Below are positions 1 through 8,444 of a DNA stretch of 64,000 nucleotides, piece by piece. Within the stretch, counting starts at the first letter, position 1. Every line of letters starts with the position of its first letter. The notes beneath the pieces are model-generated. The model worked only from the letters and a program-made list of their open reading frames with translations. It made no database searches and was not told where the DNA came from. The translations under genes and the position numbers were made by a program. This DNA comes from Uliginosibacterium aquaticum (GTDB taxonomy: Bacteria; Pseudomonadota; Gammaproteobacteria; Burkholderiales; Rhodocyclaceae): NCBI RefSeq assembly GCF_012972705.2, contig NZ_JABCSC020000001.1:558001-622000 (forward strand). The letters run 5' to 3'.

Positions 1-606
1 GACGCGATTCCTGGCGAAGAGCTCGGGGAAGAGCCGCATCATCATCTTGCGGTTCTCGACCATATAGGAGACGCCGGAGGGCACGCGCAGGTTGTCTTCC
101 AGCACGTAGAACTCACCGGCGCCGGCCCGCACGATATCCACCCCGGCAATCGCTGCGTAGATGTTGTTGGGCACGTCCACGCCCTGCATCTCGGGGCGGT
201 ACTGGGCATTGGAGATGACCTGCTCGGCCGGGATGCGTCCGGCCTTGAGGATTTCCTGGCCGTGGTAGATGTCGTGAATGAAGGCGTTGAGCGCCTTGAC
301 GCGCTGACGCAGGCCGTCGGCGAGGGCCAGCCATTCGTGCGAAGGGATGATGCGCGGGATCACGTCGAAGGGGATCAGGCGCTCGGCGCCGGCCTCATCG
401 CCATACACCGCAAAGGTGATGCCGGAGCGGCGGAACAGTGCATCGGCTTCCTGGCGCTTGCGCGTCATGCGTTCCGCACTCATCCCGTCAAACCAGTCCA
501 CATAGCCCTGGTAGTGCGCGCGCAGCTCTCCACTGGCGCTGTTCATTTCATCGTAAAACCGGGCTTGCGCCGGGCTTGCTTGGGTTTGAGCCTGAATCGG
601 GGCCAC
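1..606 (-). CDS. Circularly permuted ATP-grasp protein, N-terminal part (cut by window edge)
   Basis: About 202 N-terminal residues are visible; the 3' part lies outside the window. The start is a GTG at 606, chosen because AGGAG sits six bases upstream and the family-typical N-terminus follows (FYDEMNSASGELRAHYQGY). Family hallmarks in order are RLIPFDVIPRIIPSHEW, YHGQEILKAGRIPAEQV, RPEMQGVDVP and FYVLEDNLRVPSGVSYM, which match the circularly permuted ATP-grasp (DUF404/DUF407) family. These proteins are thought to ligate an amino-acid or peptide-like substrate and are commonly encoded next to alpha-E and transglutaminase-like genes, which would lie beyond the left edge. The exact substrate is unknown. 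A sigma54-type promoter lies just upstream, so nitrogen control is likely. Confidence 0.88.
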   Translation of the reverse strand, partial: MAPIQAQTQASPAQARFYDEMNSASGELRAHYQGYVDWFDGMSAERMTRKRQEADALFRRSGITFAVYGDEAGAERLIPFDVIPRIIPSHEWLALADGLRQRVKALNAFIHDIYHGQEILKAGRIPAEQVISNAQYRPEMQGVDVPNNIYAAIAGVDIVRAGAGEFYVLEDNLRVPSGVSYMVENRKMMMRLFPELFARNRV

Positions 607-1049
607 GCGTGTCTCCTGCTGGAGCTGTTATGTCGGCACCATTGCCATTGCGAGAAGCGTGCCATGCGTGCAAAGCGCCTGTTTGCGTAAGCAGACATAT
701 AGCCATGTCCCAGATTGGTGCATGCAATCCGGGCCGTGTTCAGGCTGGTGCGCCGCAGCATGCCGGAGTGTGCCCAGAGGGTGTTGCGGCGTTGTGAAGC
801 CGGGCCGGTGGTGCAGAGCGGGAGCTTGGCGGGGTGATGGCTGCGTCGGCCTGCCGTGTCGCTGGCGCTGAAAAAAACCGCGCCGCCAGCGAGGATGTTG
901 TACCCCGTTGGGAGGTGCTTGCCGTCTGGCGCGCGGGGCGGTTCATGCAGGTAAATCCTGCTTGAAGAGATCTATCACTTTGGATTAGGGTGGCCAGTCG
1001 AATTGGCGGGATCCTGCAGCACCCGCATCACCCCTCACGCGAGTCTGAA
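607..1049. other. Intergenic region, divergent promoters
   Basis: No convincing gene is seen in these 443 bases. The left end carries the sigma54-like promoter of the ATP-grasp gene (648-664). The rest is the upstream region of the EAL gene. Short open frames here have no recognisable family motif and differ between strands without codon bias. Confidence 0.6.
648..664 (-). promoter_or_regulatory. Putative sigma54 (-24/-12) promoter of the ATP-grasp gene
   Basis: Read on the minus strand the site is TGGCACGCTTCTCGCAA. The -24 GG and -12 GC are separated by exactly ten bases, and TGGCACG is the consensus -24 element. It lies about 40 bases upstream of the GTG start, leaving a short leader. The -12 element has TCGCA rather than TTGCA. 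Confidence 0.6.
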
Positions 1050-2390
1050 ATGATGCTCAATGCTGCCAGCGACACCGATCTGCGCAAATCCCTGCTCGAC
1101 GAAGCGCCACGGGCTTTTGCACCCAACCCCGCCGGGGTGCCCAGCCTGCCGGATCGCGAGGCCTTTCTGCGCCGCCTCGACATGTCGATCCGCATGGCTG
1201 AGCGCCAGCGCTCCAGTTTTGCCGTCATGCTGCTGGACCTTGGGCCCACCGAAGACCCGCTCTCCGGCCTGGCTGCCGCGGCCGCCGCGCTGCGCATCAC
1301 GGTACGCCTGACAGACACCGTGGCCTGGCTGGAAGGGCGCCAGTTCGCAGTGCTGCTCAATGTGGCCAATGAAGAAGGCGCGACGCGTGTCGGCGGCAAG
1401 ATTTTCGAGGCTCTGGGCGAGGCGCTGGGCGAGGCCGCCGGGCGCGAGGTGCGTGCCGGCATGGCGCTCTACCCCGACCATGGCAAGAGCGGCGATCAAC
1501 TTCTGAGGGCGGTGAATGGCGCCTTGTATCAGGCCAGTCGTGGCCACAAAGGCATCGTCATGGCGGTGCTGGCCGAGGGCGTGTTACCCGAGGTGCGCGA
1601 AACGCTGGGGCAGCGCTTCGGCATGGCCATCGAGCAGAACGAGTTCGTACTGCGCTTCCAGCCGGTGGTGAATCTTGTGAGCGGTTTGCCGGTGGGGGCC
1701 GAGGCGCTGGCGCGTTGGCGCCATCCTGAGCTGGGCCTGTTGCCGCCGGCGGAATTCATGCATCTGGCCACCCATGAGTCGGCTCTTGAAGGCCTCAGCC
1801 TGCGCCTGCTCGATCAGGCCTTGCGGCAGATCCGCAACTGGCGTGAGCGGGGCGTGGCACTCAGTCTGTCCTTGAACTTCGCGCCGGTTCTGCTGGCGCG
1901 CGAGGGCCTCGATCAGCTGATTCTGGCCCGCCTGCAGGCGCAGGGCCTGTCGCCGGAATGCCTGACGCTGGAGCTGCGGGACGAAGGCTTGGCGGCGCTA
2001 TCGGCCAGCGCGCTGCGCGTGCTCTTCAGCCTGGCCTCGGCCGGGGTGTGTCTGGCGATCGATGATTTCGGGCGCGGTACCGGCTCCCTGCTGGCGCTGC
2101 GGGATCTGCCGGTGCAGGAATTCAAGATCGATGCGGCGTTCGTGAGTAAGGTCTGCCACAGCGAAGCGGATGCCGCCATTGTCGCCACCCTGGTCAGCCT
2201 TGGGCGGCGCCTGGGCAAAACGGTGATCGCCAAGGGAATCGAAACCGAAGAAGTGCGCCAGAAACTGCGCAGCCTCGGCTGCGAGTATGGCCAGGGCTTC
2301 TGTTTCGCCCAGGCCTTGCCGGCTCAGGAGCTGGAGGACTGGCGCGATCAGCGCATGGCCGCGGACGGTGCGCGCCAGACCTTGATCTGA
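1050..2390 (+). CDS. Degenerate GGDEF + EAL domain protein, probably inactive
   Basis: Encodes 446 residues from ATG 1050; a GTG at 990 would add 20 residues, and neither start has a strong ribosome site. Residues about 30-185 are a GGDEF-like domain whose active-site loop reads EGRQF (95-99), so diguanylate cyclase activity is not expected. Residues about 205-440 are an EAL domain with no transmembrane segment. It keeps EAL (Glu218), the Asn of SLNFA, DDFG (Asp338-Asp339), KID (Lys359) and the late QGF motif. The glutamate expected in the AEGVE motif is a lysine (AKGIE, Lys395). In characterised EAL phosphodiesterases that glutamate helps bind metal or water, so this is more likely a c-di-GMP receptor or protein-interaction module than an enzyme. 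Confidence 0.85.
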   Translation: MMLNAASDTDLRKSLLDEAPRAFAPNPAGVPSLPDREAFLRRLDMSIRMAERQRSSFAVMLLDLGPTEDPLSGLAAAAAALRITVRLTDTVAWLEGRQFAVLLNVANEEGATRVGGKIFEALGEALGEAAGREVRAGMALYPDHGKSGDQLLRAVNGALYQASRGHKGIVMAVLAEGVLPEVRETLGQRFGMAIEQNEFVLRFQPVVNLVSGLPVGAEALARWRHPELGLLPPAEFMHLATHESALEGLSLRLLDQALRQIRNWRERGVALSLSLNFAPVLLAREGLDQLILARLQAQGLSPECLTLELRDEGLAALSASALRVLFSLASAGVCLAIDDFGRGTGSLLALRDLPVQEFKIDAAFVSKVCHSEADAAIVATLVSLGRRLGKTVIAKGIETEEVRQKLRSLGCEYGQGFCFAQALPAQELEDWRDQRMAADGARQTLI

Positions 2391-2446
2391 GCGGGACGAG
2401 CTAGGCTCGACCGCGCTATGCTGCAGGAAATACTTGCGAGGATTGC

Positions 2447-2863
2447 ATGAAATTTCCAGCCCATGGTTCGGCGCATATTCACAGGGAAGGGCAATTCTTG
2501 ATCGCCGAAATCGGTGGTCCCTGGAATGCCGAACTGATTCATTACTATCGCGAACTGATGGCCGAGCAGGTGCCGGCCGTGGCCGCGCAAGGCCCGTGGG
2601 CGCTGATCCTCGAGATCCGCGGTGCAGCCCTGTGTCCGCCTGAGGCGGTGGAGGGCATCCGGCGCGGTGTGGTGGAGCATGCCAGCAGCTGGCGGCGGAT
2701 CTGCACGGCCTACGTAATCGCCTCGGATGTTGAAGGCTATGGCGTGACCGATCGCGTCTGGCGTGGCATTTACGCCGGCATCATGCCTTTCGAGATTTTC
2801 GAACACATGGCAGACGCTCGCGCGTGGACCCAGCGTCATCTGGACGCACCGCCGCCCGCATGA
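2447..2863 (+). CDS. Hypothetical protein, possibly STAS-like
   Basis: A 138-residue soluble protein without signal peptide; GAGG lies about six bases before the ATG. The pattern of a short beta strand (FLIAEIGGPWN), a helix, another strand (ALILEIRGAAL) and paired helices resembles SpoIIAA/STAS-like folds found in small proteins near signalling genes, but I cannot assign a family with certainty. It starts 56 bases after the EAL gene on the same strand and may be co-transcribed with it. Confidence 0.65.
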   Translation: MKFPAHGSAHIHREGQFLIAEIGGPWNAELIHYYRELMAEQVPAVAAQGPWALILEIRGAALCPPEAVEGIRRGVVEHASSWRRICTAYVIASDVEGYGVTDRVWRGIYAGIMPFEIFEHMADARAWTQRHLDAPPPA

Positions 2864-2888
2864 AAAAGTCTGCTTGCCTCTGGTGCAA

Positions 2889-3031
2889 CGGGACGCGGCT
2901 GAGCGCAGCCACGCCACGCCAAGCGCATACCGCCCGACTAGCGTTTGCGTCAGATTGGCGAGATCACCGGCCTGGATCTCGAGAAGACCGACGACCGTTT
3001 CCTGCGCTACGTGGTCTTGCGGCTGGAGTAG
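2889..3031 (+). pseudogene. Remnant of a PucR-type regulator C-terminus
   Basis: The frame ending at the TAG at 3029-3031 encodes LRQIGEITGLDL followed by DDRF and LRL, matching the end of the PucR C-terminal helix-turn-helix (family pattern YRLRRIEELTG...DLxDPEDRFALQLALRL). The start of the same domain (RDAAERSHA, AYR) appears just upstream but in another frame, and a TAG directly precedes the clean segment. No N-terminal part exists. I read this as a decayed gene fragment with at least one frameshift. Confidence 0.55.
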
Positions 3032-3041
3032 TCCGCAAGCG

Positions 3042-3467
3042 CTATTCCACGGACGCCTGCGTGGCTTGCCTGGCCTGGCGGGCACTAAGGATTTCGCCCA
3101 GGTTCAGTTCGATCCAGTCGGCCAGCGCCTCGACCCGTTGGCCGACTTCCTGCCCCAGCGGGGTGAGGCGGTATTCCACATGCGGTGGCACCACCGGGTA
3201 GGCGATCCGGTCGACGAAACCATCTCCTTCGAGCGATTGCAGGGTTTGCGCCAGCATTTTTTCGCTGATGCCGCGTACTTTGCGGCGCAGTTCGCTGAAG
3301 CGGTGGGTGCCGCCCAGCAGGGCGACCAGCAACAGCACGCCCCAGCGGCTGGTTACATGATTGAGCACTTCGCGCGAAGGACACAGATCGGCGAACACGT
3401 CGCCGCGCTGCATGGCCTCGGCGAGCCGGCCGCCCGCGCTGGCTGGCGATGGATCCTGTTGGCGCAT
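3042..3467 (-). CDS. ytfH: HxlR-family transcriptional regulator YtfH
   Basis: A 141-residue winged-helix regulator of the HxlR/DUF24 family. The run CPSREVLNHVTSRWGVLLLV, then HRFSELRRKVRGISEKMLAQ and YPVVPPHVEYRLTPLG, closely follows E. coli YtfH. The cysteine in the CPSREVL motif is the usual redox-sensing residue of the family (QorR in Corynebacterium). The ATG at 3467 was chosen because AAGG lies upstream and the family N-terminus begins there; the longer open frame overlaps qorB on the other strand. It is divergent from qorB with 87 bases between, the same arrangement as ytfH/ytfG in enterobacteria, so it very likely represses qorB and itself. Confidence 0.92.
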   Translation of the reverse strand: MRQQDPSPASAGGRLAEAMQRGDVFADLCPSREVLNHVTSRWGVLLLVALLGGTHRFSELRRKVRGISEKMLAQTLQSLEGDGFVDRIAYPVVPPHVEYRLTPLGQEVGQRVEALADWIELNLGEILSARQARQATQASVE

Positions 3468-3554
3468 CTTGCACTTACCTTTCTGTGCGTACTTACAAAT
3501 AGTTAGTGTGTTGGCTATTCTGCCGCTTCCCTTCAACAAAAGGAAGTAAAGATC
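3468..3554. promoter_or_regulatory. Divergent ytfH/qorB control region
   Basis: The 87 bases between the divergent starts contain two ACTTAC copies about 17 bases apart, flanking CTTTCTGTGCGT. This is a plausible binding arrangement for the HxlR-type dimer. A quinone- or thiol-reactive signal is expected by analogy with QorR. Confidence 0.5.
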
Positions 3555-4406
3555 ATGATTGCCATTACCGGAGCCTCCGGCCAGCTTGGCCGCCTCGTCA
3601 TCGAATCCCTGCTGGGCAAGCTGCCGGCCAGCCAGATCATCGCGCTGGTGCGTGATCCGGCCAAGGTGGCGGATTTCGCTGCGCGCGGCGTGGTGGTACG
3701 CCAGGCTGATTACACTCGCCCGGAAAGCTTGCTGCCGGCGCTGAGCGGCGTGGAGCGACTGCTGCTGATTTCCGGCAACGAGATCGGTCAGCGTGTGCCG
3801 CAGCACCGTGCCGTGATCGAAGCCGCCAAACAGACTGGCATCCAGTTGCTGGTCTATACCAGCATCCTGCACGCGGATGTGTCGCCGCTGACGCTGGCCG
3901 CCGAGCACAAGGAAACCGAAGCCCTGATTCGCCATTCCGGCCTGCCTTATGCGTTCTTGCGCAATGGCTGGTACACCGAGAACTATCTCGCCAGCGCGCC
4001 GGCGGCGATCGAGCATGGGGTACTGCTGGGCAGCGCCGGTGAGGGCCGCATTTCTTCCGCGGCGCGTGCCGACTATGCAGAGGCGGCAGCGGAAGTTCTA
4101 ACGCGTGAGCATCAGGCCGGACGTATCTATGAACTGGCGGGGGATGAGGCCTATACCCTGGGTCAGCTGGCGGCCGAGCTGGCGCGGCAGTCGGGCAAGC
4201 CGGTGGTGTATCTGAATCAGTCCGAAGCGGACTTCAAGGCGGCGCTGACCGGCTTTGGTTTGCCCGAGGGCCTGGCCCAGCTGCTCGCCGAATCGGATAC
4301 CGGTGCCTCGCGTAATGGCCTGTTCGATGGCGGCAAGCAGCTGAGCCGGCTGATCGGCCGGCCGACCACGGCCTGGACCGAGCAGGTCAAGGCGCTCGTG
4401 AGCTGA
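3555..4406 (+). CDS. qorB: NAD(P)H:quinone oxidoreductase, NmrA-like SDR
   Basis: A 283-residue atypical short-chain dehydrogenase. The N-terminal MIAITGASGQLGRLV is the GxxGxxG dinucleotide-binding loop, followed by the strand LVRDPAKV typical of NADPH-binding NmrA-like proteins. GLPYAFLRNGWYTENYL is the family core motif. Length and sequence match QorB/YtfG, which reduces quinones by one-electron transfer from NADPH in the cytoplasm. AAGGA lies upstream of the ATG. The divergent YtfH neighbour supports the assignment. A strong hairpin follows the gene. Confidence 0.92.
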   Translation: MIAITGASGQLGRLVIESLLGKLPASQIIALVRDPAKVADFAARGVVVRQADYTRPESLLPALSGVERLLLISGNEIGQRVPQHRAVIEAAKQTGIQLLVYTSILHADVSPLTLAAEHKETEALIRHSGLPYAFLRNGWYTENYLASAPAAIEHGVLLGSAGEGRISSAARADYAEAAAEVLTREHQAGRIYELAGDEAYTLGQLAAELARQSGKPVVYLNQSEADFKAALTGFGLPEGLAQLLAESDTGASRNGLFDGGKQLSRLIGRPTTAWTEQVKALVS

Positions 4407-4419
4407 AGGCCGGATCTCT

Positions 4420-4442
4420 CCCACCCTGGGCTCCAGGGTGGG
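4420..4442. terminator. Perfect 10-bp hairpin after qorB
   Basis: CCCACCCTGG and CCAGGGTGGG pair perfectly around a GCT loop, 14 bases after the qorB stop. There is no U-run, so it may slow transcription or protect the transcript rather than act as a classic terminator. The chemoreceptor gene ends convergently at 4533. Confidence 0.55.
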
Positions 4443-4532
4443 GGGGCGGAGAAACAGAGAAGGCCGGCCTCAGCTGGGCATGTGTGACCAGATCCTTTCT
4501 TCAGGCATGCCTTGCATGGCCTCCGCCGGGGT

Positions 4533-6146
4533 TCAGGTGCTGAAGCGCGCTGCCGCTGTGTTTAGCTCGGTGGCGAGCGCGGCGAGCTGGCGGGCTGTGT
4601 CGCTGGCGCTGCGGACGGCGGTGTCAGAGTCCTCCACCATGCGGGCTATGCGCTCCACATTGGTGGCAATGCTGTTGCTGGCCGCCGTCTGCTCGGAAGT
4701 AGCGTGAGCCACATCGTGGATCTTGGCCAAGGTCTCGCCGGTTTCGCGGTTGATGCCGTTGAGCGCCTCGGCCGCTTCAGTTGCAAGCGTCACGCCCTTC
4801 TCGACCAGAGGGCGCACGGTGTTCATGCTGTGCACCACAGAGTCGGTGTCAGCCTGCACCGCCGCGATAGTCTGGGTGATTTCGGCTGTAGCCTTGGTGG
4901 TGCGCTCGGCCAGCTTGCGCACCTCATCGGCCACTACCGCAAAGCCTCGTCCTTGCTCGCCGGCGCGGGCCGCTTCGATGGCGGCATTGAGGGCCAGCAG
5001 ATTGGTCTGCTCGGCGATTTCCTTGATGGTGTTGGCGATGCCGTCGATCTGCCGAGTGCGATCCGCCAGGCCAACGATCTTGTCCGAGGCGTCGGCCACG
5101 GTACCTGACACTGCGTGGATCGCTTCGGCGGCGGCCGCTACACGCTGGCTGCCGCTTGCAGCCAGCTCGGCCGAGCGGCCGGAGCTGCGTTCGGTTTCGT
5201 GAGCGCTGTCTGCGATCTGCCCCACGCTGACGGTCATTTCCTCGATGGCGGCTGCTGTGGCGGAGGTCGCTTCAGAAGAGTGACCGGAGGACTCACGGAT
5301 CACATCCATGCGTGAAGCGATGTCATTGGCCGCCGAGTTGAGCGACTGAGCGCTGTGCTTGATGCTGGCAATCATGCTTTGCAGATTGGTCTGCATGCGC
5401 TTGAGCGCATTGAGCAGGCTGCCCTCATGGCTGTCGGGCAGGTGCTGCCCAAGGTGGCCGGTCGCGATCTGATTGGCCGCTTCCGTCGCCATCGCCGGCT
5501 CGCCACCGAGCTGGCGGTAGATGCTGCGCGCCATCACGACGGCCAGGCTGGCGCTCACAGCAATGATGACCAGGCCTGCCAACAGCAGCAGCAAGGCATA
5601 GCGGCGGAAGGCCGCATCAATGTCATCGGTGAAGAAGCCGGTGCCCACCGTCCAGCTCCACGGGGCGAAGCGCGTGACGCCATTCAGCTTGGGCAGGGTC
5701 TCCTTGCTGTCGCTGCCCGGGCGGGTGGTGTAAATGGTGACGAAAGCGGGGTCTGCCTTGGCGAGGGCTTCACGATAGACCTCTACCGTGGTGCGGCCAT
5801 CCGGCACCTTGGAGCCGACATCCACCTTGCCGATGCGGGCTGTGTTGGCGTGTGCCACGAGGACATTGTCGTCATTGCGCGCAAACACATAATCGTTCTC
5901 GTGCTTGAGACCCTGCAGGGCCTGGCCGGCACGGGCCTGGGCCTCTTCGCGCGAGAGCTTGCCGCTGGTTTCCATCTCATGGAAGTGCTTGAGGATCCCG
6001 ACCGAGAGATGGAGCAGGGTGCGTGTCTGGTTCTCGCGCTCTGCCGTCATGGTGCTGCGGATGGCCTGCAAGGCGATGGCTGCAATCAGGAGCAGGCCGA
6101 TGAGGGCGCTGCCGATGATCAGCATCAGTCGGGAGGATAGTTTCAT
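4533..6146 (-). CDS. Methyl-accepting chemotaxis protein with single-Cache sensor
   Basis: A 537-residue chemoreceptor. TM1 is at about 9-28 and TM2 at about 187-208. Between them, about 150 periplasmic residues match the sCache_2 type ([41 protein letters not shown]). A HAMP region follows, then the signalling domain with the conserved tip [20 protein letters not shown] and [20 protein letters not shown]. It would control CheA from the inner membrane; sCache_2 receptors often sense small carboxylates, but the ligand here is unknown. No CheR/CheB docking pentapeptide is present at the C-terminus. It stands alone, without other che genes in the window. Confidence 0.93.
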   Translation of the reverse strand: MKLSSRLMLIIGSALIGLLLIAAIALQAIRSTMTAERENQTRTLLHLSVGILKHFHEMETSGKLSREEAQARAGQALQGLKHENDYVFARNDDNVLVAHANTARIGKVDVGSKVPDGRTTVEVYREALAKADPAFVTIYTTRPGSDSKETLPKLNGVTRFAPWSWTVGTGFFTDDIDAAFRRYALLLLLAGLVIIAVSASLAVVMARSIYRQLGGEPAMATEAANQIATGHLGQHLPDSHEGSLLNALKRMQTNLQSMIASIKHSAQSLNSAANDIASRMDVIRESSGHSSEATSATAAAIEEMTVSVGQIADSAHETERSSGRSAELAASGSQRVAAAAEAIHAVSGTVADASDKIVGLADRTRQIDGIANTIKEIAEQTNLLALNAAIEAARAGEQGRGFAVVADEVRKLAERTTKATAEITQTIAAVQADTDSVVHSMNTVRPLVEKGVTLATEAAEALNGINRETGETLAKIHDVAHATSEQTAASNSIATNVERIARMVEDSDTAVRSASDTARQLAALATELNTAAARFST

Positions 6147-6204
6147 ATGATTTTCTGAGGCGACGGTTTAGGGGGCATAGGCCGGACGCATGCTTCTATG
6201 CCTC

Positions 6205-6233
6205 TTAGCGTCGCAAACAGCGTGAAACTTAAG
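6205..6233 (-). promoter_or_regulatory. Possible sigma28 (FliA) promoter of the chemoreceptor
   Basis: On the minus strand TTAAGTTT is followed after 12 bases by GACGCTAA, resembling TAAAGTTT-N11-GCCGATAA with spacing off by one. The site lies about 60 bases upstream of the ATG, as expected for a motility-class gene. Confidence 0.35.
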
Positions 6234-6261
6234 CGCTACCACCCTTTTTAGGGTTTTCCCA

Positions 6262-6993
6262 TTACATCCCAAGCATGCGAGCGAGGCTGTTGTCTTCGGC
6301 CTCGGGCTGCACGCAGACATTGGCTTCGAGCGTGCGCAGGTGCTCATCCATCAGTTTGACTGCACGTTCCGCATCGCCCTTTTCGATGTAATCCACCACG
6401 CGGGCATGCTCATCGTGCTCGCAGGCGGCGTTGCCCGGTGGTTCGTAGAGCGCCACGATCAGTGAGCAGCGCGAGACGAGCTCCATCAGGTATTGCTGCA
6501 GGATGGTGTTGCCGGCCACTTCGGCCAGACGCAGGTGAAAGGCACTCGCCAGCCGGGCCCATTCCGGCTGGGCGAAGCGGTGCATGGCATCGTGTTCCTG
6601 CTTGAGTTGGGCGCGCAGGCTGGCGATGTCGGCCCGGCTGGCCGTGCTGGCGGCCAGCCGCACGATGCAGGCTTCGAGATGGCGCCTCGCTTCGAAGATC
6701 TGGCGGGTTTCCTCCGGGCTCGGTGCGGCTACGACCGCGCCGCGATTCACACGCAGCTCCACGATGTGGTCATGTGCAAGCTTCTGCAGCACCTTGCGCA
6801 CGGTGGCGCGGCTGACGTCGAAGAGTTCGCACAGCGAGGCCTCGGGCAGCTTGGTGCCGGGCTTGAGGCGCTGGGTCATGACACTCTCGAAAACCGTGTT
6901 GTAGATGCGGGTCTCGATATCGTCTCCCGGCTTGAGGCCAGGCAGTTCGGTCACGGGCAGGGCGGTTTTGCTGCGGGAGCTTCGGGTGGCCAT
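6262..6993 (-). CDS. GntR/FadR-subfamily transcriptional regulator
   Basis: A 243-residue regulator. The N-terminal winged helix (ETRIYNTVFESVMTQRLKPG, then LCELFDVSRATVRKVLQKLA) and the all-helical FCD ligand-binding domain (FEARRHLEACIVRLAA, FHLRLAEVAGN, LMDEHL) give the family; FCD histidines usually bind a metal and an organic acid. The start at 6993 is preferred over 7044 because a perfect operator palindrome (7005-7020) lies just upstream and would otherwise be inside the coding region. It is the last gene of the run 9811 to 6262, and the same operator core recurs at the head of that run. It probably controls both that operon and the divergent importer. Confidence 0.9.
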   Translation of the reverse strand: MATRSSRSKTALPVTELPGLKPGDDIETRIYNTVFESVMTQRLKPGTKLPEASLCELFDVSRATVRKVLQKLAHDHIVELRVNRGAVVAAPSPEETRQIFEARRHLEACIVRLAASTASRADIASLRAQLKQEHDAMHRFAQPEWARLASAFHLRLAEVAGNTILQQYLMELVSRCSLIVALYEPPGNAACEHDEHARVVDYIEKGDAERAVKLMDEHLRTLEANVCVQPEAEDNSLARMLGM

Positions 6994-7004
6994 ATTGAGT
7001 GATT

Positions 7005-7020
7005 GGATTGTCGACAATCC
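7005..7020. promoter_or_regulatory. GntR-type operator, 16-bp perfect palindrome
   Basis: GGATTGTCGACAATCC is its own reverse complement. It lies 12 bases upstream of the regulator start at 6993. The TTGTCGACAA core recurs at 9896-9907, which points to autoregulation plus control of the divergent promoters. Confidence 0.75.
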
Positions 7021-7081
7021 GGCTGTGTCTGATTGAACAAGCATGCCACAGCTCTGTGTCGCAGAGCGTGTGGCGTCTTGC

Positions 7082-8284
7082 TCAGGCGGCCAGTTGTTGG
7101 TGGATCTGGCGTGCCAGGCGGATCAGGGCCAAGTCGCTGCCGGCCGGCCCGAGCAGGGAAATGCCGATCGGCAGGCCGGCCGCACTGCGTAGCGGAATGC
7201 TTACCTGGGGCAGCCCGGCGAGGCCGGCGATGCAGCCGATGCGCAGGGTGCGCAGGCGGATTTCGTCGATCTCGGCGCCGCCTGCCGTGCGCAGCGGCGC
7301 TACGCTGGCAGCTGAGGGCAGGAGGGCGATGCCGTCTGTGCCGAGGCTGGCGCGCACCCTGGCGCGGATCGCGGCACGCTGGGCGAAGGCTTCCTCGGCC
7401 TGATCCTGGCTGACGCTGGCGGCCTGCTGCCAACGTGCGGCGATGGCCGGGGCGAAACCCGGCACATGCTGGCTGATCCAGTCGCCATGGGTCAGCCAGC
7501 CCTCGAAAGCGCCTGCCGTGACATAGGTCTGGCGCCAGTGCTCGAGGCTCTGCGGGGCGGCAAGGTCGAGCTCTTCGGTGTGGGGGCAGAGGTCGGCCAG
7601 GGCGCTGCGGACGGCCTGCAGGGCGGGCTGGAAGGTCTCTTCGGCCAGGCCGCAGGCGTCGCGCAGCACCAGCAGGCGAGCTGCAGAGAAAGTGCTGGGG
7701 GGCAGCAGTACCTGGCCGACGCGTTCGAAAGTGCCCGCATCGTGCGCGAACCAGGTGGCAGTGTCGAAACCCGGGTGCAGCGGCACCAAGCCGTCGCGCG
7801 AGAGCAGGCCATGTGTCGTGCGCAGACCCCACACGCCGCAGTAGCTGGCTGGCACGCGGGTGGAACCGCCGGTATCGGTGCCCAGCGCGAAGTCCACCAG
7901 ATGCGCGGCCACCGCCGCCACCGAACCGCTTGAGGAGCCACCGGGGATGCGCTCGGGTGCCGCGCTGTTGAGTGGCATGCCGTAGTGCAGGTTGTCGCCG
8001 TGGATGCTGTAGGCCAGCTCGTCGGTCAGCGTCTTGCCGTGCAGCGTGGCGCCGGCGGCCAGCAGTTGGGCGACGACCGGGCTATGTCGTTCGGGTATCG
8101 GGTGGGTCGCTAGCCAGTGTGGGTTGCCGGCGCCGGTGGGATGGCCGGCTACGTCGAAGACGTCTTTCACAGCAAATGAGAGGCCGGTCAGCGGACCGCT
8201 GGCGGTGGGCGGCAGGCTGAATTTGCCGTGCGGTACCCAGGCGCCGATGCTGTCTTCGAAGGGGAGGGGGGCGGGTGTTGTCAT
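7082..8284 (-). CDS. Amidase-signature hydrolase
   Basis: A 400-residue amidase. The Ser-cisSer-Lys catalytic set is visible: Lys in SFAVKDVFDVAG, Ser in PGGSSSGSVAAVA, and the nucleophile region GTDTGGSTRVPASYCG. It hydrolyses a carboxamide to acid and ammonia in the cytoplasm. The family includes AtzE/HpxY and AtzF-like enzymes of s-triazine and ureide metabolism, fitting the HpxW- and HpxZ-like genes in this island, but the substrate cannot be read from sequence. The start at 8284 (MTTPAPLPFED) is preferred to 8320, because the latter lies inside an intergenic repeat. It follows the deacetylase gene by 160 bases. Confidence 0.9.
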   Translation of the reverse strand: MTTPAPLPFEDSIGAWVPHGKFSLPPTASGPLTGLSFAVKDVFDVAGHPTGAGNPHWLATHPIPERHSPVVAQLLAAGATLHGKTLTDELAYSIHGDNLHYGMPLNSAAPERIPGGSSSGSVAAVAAHLVDFALGTDTGGSTRVPASYCGVWGLRTTHGLLSRDGLVPLHPGFDTATWFAHDAGTFERVGQVLLPPSTFSAARLLVLRDACGLAEETFQPALQAVRSALADLCPHTEELDLAAPQSLEHWRQTYVTAGAFEGWLTHGDWISQHVPGFAPAIAARWQQAASVSQDQAEEAFAQRAAIRARVRASLGTDGIALLPSAASVAPLRTAGGAEIDEIRLRTLRIGCIAGLAGLPQVSIPLRSAAGLPIGISLLGPAGSDLALIRLARQIHQQLAA

Positions 8285-8315
8285 GAGTGTCAGCAAGGAA
8301 GTTGAGGTGAAGGCC

Positions 8316-8414
8316 GTCATTCCTGCGCAGGCAGGAATCCAGCGTCTTGCGACGCGGTTCGCAAGTTAGAAAGAAGCGCAAAGCCCCTGGGCTCCTGCCT
8401 GCGCAGGAGCGACG
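8316..8414. repeat. Cluster of three intergenic hairpins (dispersed repeat type)
   Basis: Three inverted repeats follow each other: ATTCCTGC/GCAGGAAT (8319-8338), CTTGCGA/TCGCAAG (8346-8365) and CTCCTGC/GCAGGAG (8392-8409). The GTCATTCCTGCGCAGGCAGG wording is the widespread proteobacterial dispersed repeat. It lies between the deacetylase and amidase genes and may stabilise the upstream mRNA or attenuate read-through. Confidence 0.7.
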
Positions 8415-8444
8415 GGTTTGTGGCGGTGGCTGCGCGCATTGGAC

